Shown: positions 63,364 through 64,000 of the stretch, one piece after another | How the letters are laid out: every line of letters starts with the position of its first letter | Position numbering within the stretch: the stretch's first letter is position 1 | Origin: Endomychus coccineus | Lineage: Eukaryota > Arthropoda > Insecta > Coleoptera > Endomychidae | Direction of reading: 5' to 3' | Length of the DNA stretch: 64,000 nt | NCBI GenBank assembly: GCA_958510875.1 | Contig: OY294072.1 | Span: 1,116,001 to 1,180,000, forward strand | Notes under the pieces: model-generated | The model's database searches: none | Seen by the model: the letters and a program-made list of their open reading frames with translations, nothing else | Told to the model about the DNA's origin: nothing | Position numbers and translations under genes: made by a program

Positions 63364-63719
63364 AAAATATTTTGATGCTGCTTTACATTGAAGTTATCCC
63401 TAACCTCACATATTGCTTGCTGTCCACCTTGAACGATCAAGCCCTAGCCGTCTACCCGGTAACACCTAGAGGTTAGAGGCGAGACCACACCCTAACCGTT
63501 TACCCAGGCCGGTAATACAGGGTCAGTACTTACCGATACCTGTCTGGGCATACCGCGCATGCACGAGTGTATCACTGGTTGCCTACATCTGATAAGGCTC
63601 TCTGTCTGGCCGCCCCAAGTAAGGGGATACCTACTAATAACATTCATTGAGAAAGACACATTTTGATAGTACATCATTTAGAACTAAAATTATAACATTA
63701 TGATTCATCACCTGGTTCT

Positions 63720-64000
63720 TCACACCAAATTCCGAACTGATCCTGTGATCGGAGAATACTCCATTATACGATCGTTAATGATGATGCAATAAGCCCTGGT
63801 GTTTTTGGGGAAATTCAGGAAACTTTCCATCTCTAGTTTGACGTCAACTGTTGATGACTTCATAGCATCGTTTTGTTTTGAACAGTCAATCACAAAAATT
63901 GCTCTATTCTTGAATGCTATATAATCTAACATTTAACTTATTATTTTATTTGAAAATGATTTCTGGAAATCATAGTACATCTGGTATGCTTCCACGTATT
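63720..64000 (-). pseudogene. MCP: capsid-like gene, 3' part (E5), cut by window end
   Basis: The C-terminal 70 codons are open. At about 63932 the Glu-Pro codons before MLDYIAF are replaced by a TAA with a 3-bp deletion, so the copy is broken. The stop-side flank leads to E4. Confidence 0.85.

Larger units (their letters stand above)
38786..63635 (+). mobile_element. E4: type A element, 12.2 kb without E3
   Basis: The ends are AGAAGGTATCCCC (left) and GGGGATACCTACT (right; one mismatch). The genes are on the plus strand at 55221-60441. The left TIR is split by E3 at TCGGCT. Net length without E3 and one duplication copy is 12,219 bp. ATPase, fibre and most of the capsid-like gene are open; DUF8207 and penton-like have stops. 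Confidence 0.93.
60818..63635 (-). repeat. E4 right terminal inverted repeat
   Basis: 2.8 kb, ending GGGGATACCTACT. Differs from the left copy at scattered sites, so it is older than E3's pair. Confidence 0.92.
34826..64000 (-). mobile_element. E5: type B element, right part outside window, split by E4
   Basis: The left end AGTAGATGAACACCACGAGTCC matches the E2 terminus (first 10 bp identical) and sits in the satellite (ATCGTTATTATAACA before it; presumed duplication ATAACA 34820-34825, partner not visible). The visible part in reverse gene order: TIR, membrane protein, MSV199-like, E4 insertion, capsid-like gene. Confidence 0.85.

Noticed and set aside
38786..63635. A single giant 25-kb element with double TIRs
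   Set aside because: The TCGGCT duplication and restored TIR sequence show two nested elements of about 12 kb each.
1..64000. Host protein-coding genes
   Set aside because: Every conserved frame is explained by Polinton-like or gypsy elements; nothing else shows a recognisable domain.

Overview
This is a eukaryotic, AT-rich window made almost entirely of mobile DNA. I see no host gene. The Ty3/gypsy remnants, tandem satellite, 50-nt GT-AG intron, tRNA-like Pol III module and Polinton/Maverick-type virus-like elements point to an invertebrate animal. An arthropod is my best guess, but no marker gene settles it.

The window can be read as layers. The oldest layer is a tandem satellite of about 219 bp per unit (about 28981-34825). 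It is interrupted by an LTR-type insertion (29871-31640, TSD ACAT) and flanked by the 3' end of a decayed Ty3/gypsy element. Five Polinton-like elements (named E1-E5 here) sit in these layers. E1 (window start to 12792) is inserted at the gypsy gag start. E2 (13962-26655, TSD GATGAC) is inserted inside the gypsy protease. E5 (34826 to beyond the window) is inserted in the satellite. E4 (38786-63635, TSD AATAAC) is inserted in E5, between its capsid and MSV199-like genes. E3 (41585-54209, TSD TCGGCT) is inserted in the left terminal inverted repeat of E4. Every verifiable element has a 6-bp target duplication and 5'-AG termini, as in Mavericks/Polintons.

There are two element types. Type B (E2, E5) has TIRs of about 1.5-1.9 kb packed with CAGCTG minisatellites. 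Type B gene order is packaging ATPase, DUF8207-like protein, coiled-coil fibre-like protein, chromodomain integrase, PLA2-like protein plus membrane-active segment, adenain-like protease, penton-like protein, double-jelly-roll capsid-like protein, an MSV199/BRO-like protein with an intron, and a C-terminally anchored membrane protein read in the opposite direction. No DNA polymerase B is present, although E2 is complete from TIR to TIR. Type A (E1, E3, E4) has TIRs of about 2.75-3.3 kb with a tRNA-like module and small ORFs. Type A shares an internal deletion that removed the integrase core and protease, truncated the PLA2 gene, and lacks the MSV199/membrane module. It keeps ATPase, DUF8207, fibre, penton and capsid genes, many still open. 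Type A therefore looks like a non-autonomous, satellite-like derivative that spread after losing its integrase.

Three families of short repeats carry transcription-factor-like palindromes: CACGTG in a 20/13-bp array upstream of the ATPase, CAGCTG in type B TIRs, and TGACGTCA in a 68-bp repeat next to each TIR. Most E2 genes carry stops or frameshifts. E3, the innermost element, has near-identical TIRs and the most intact genes.
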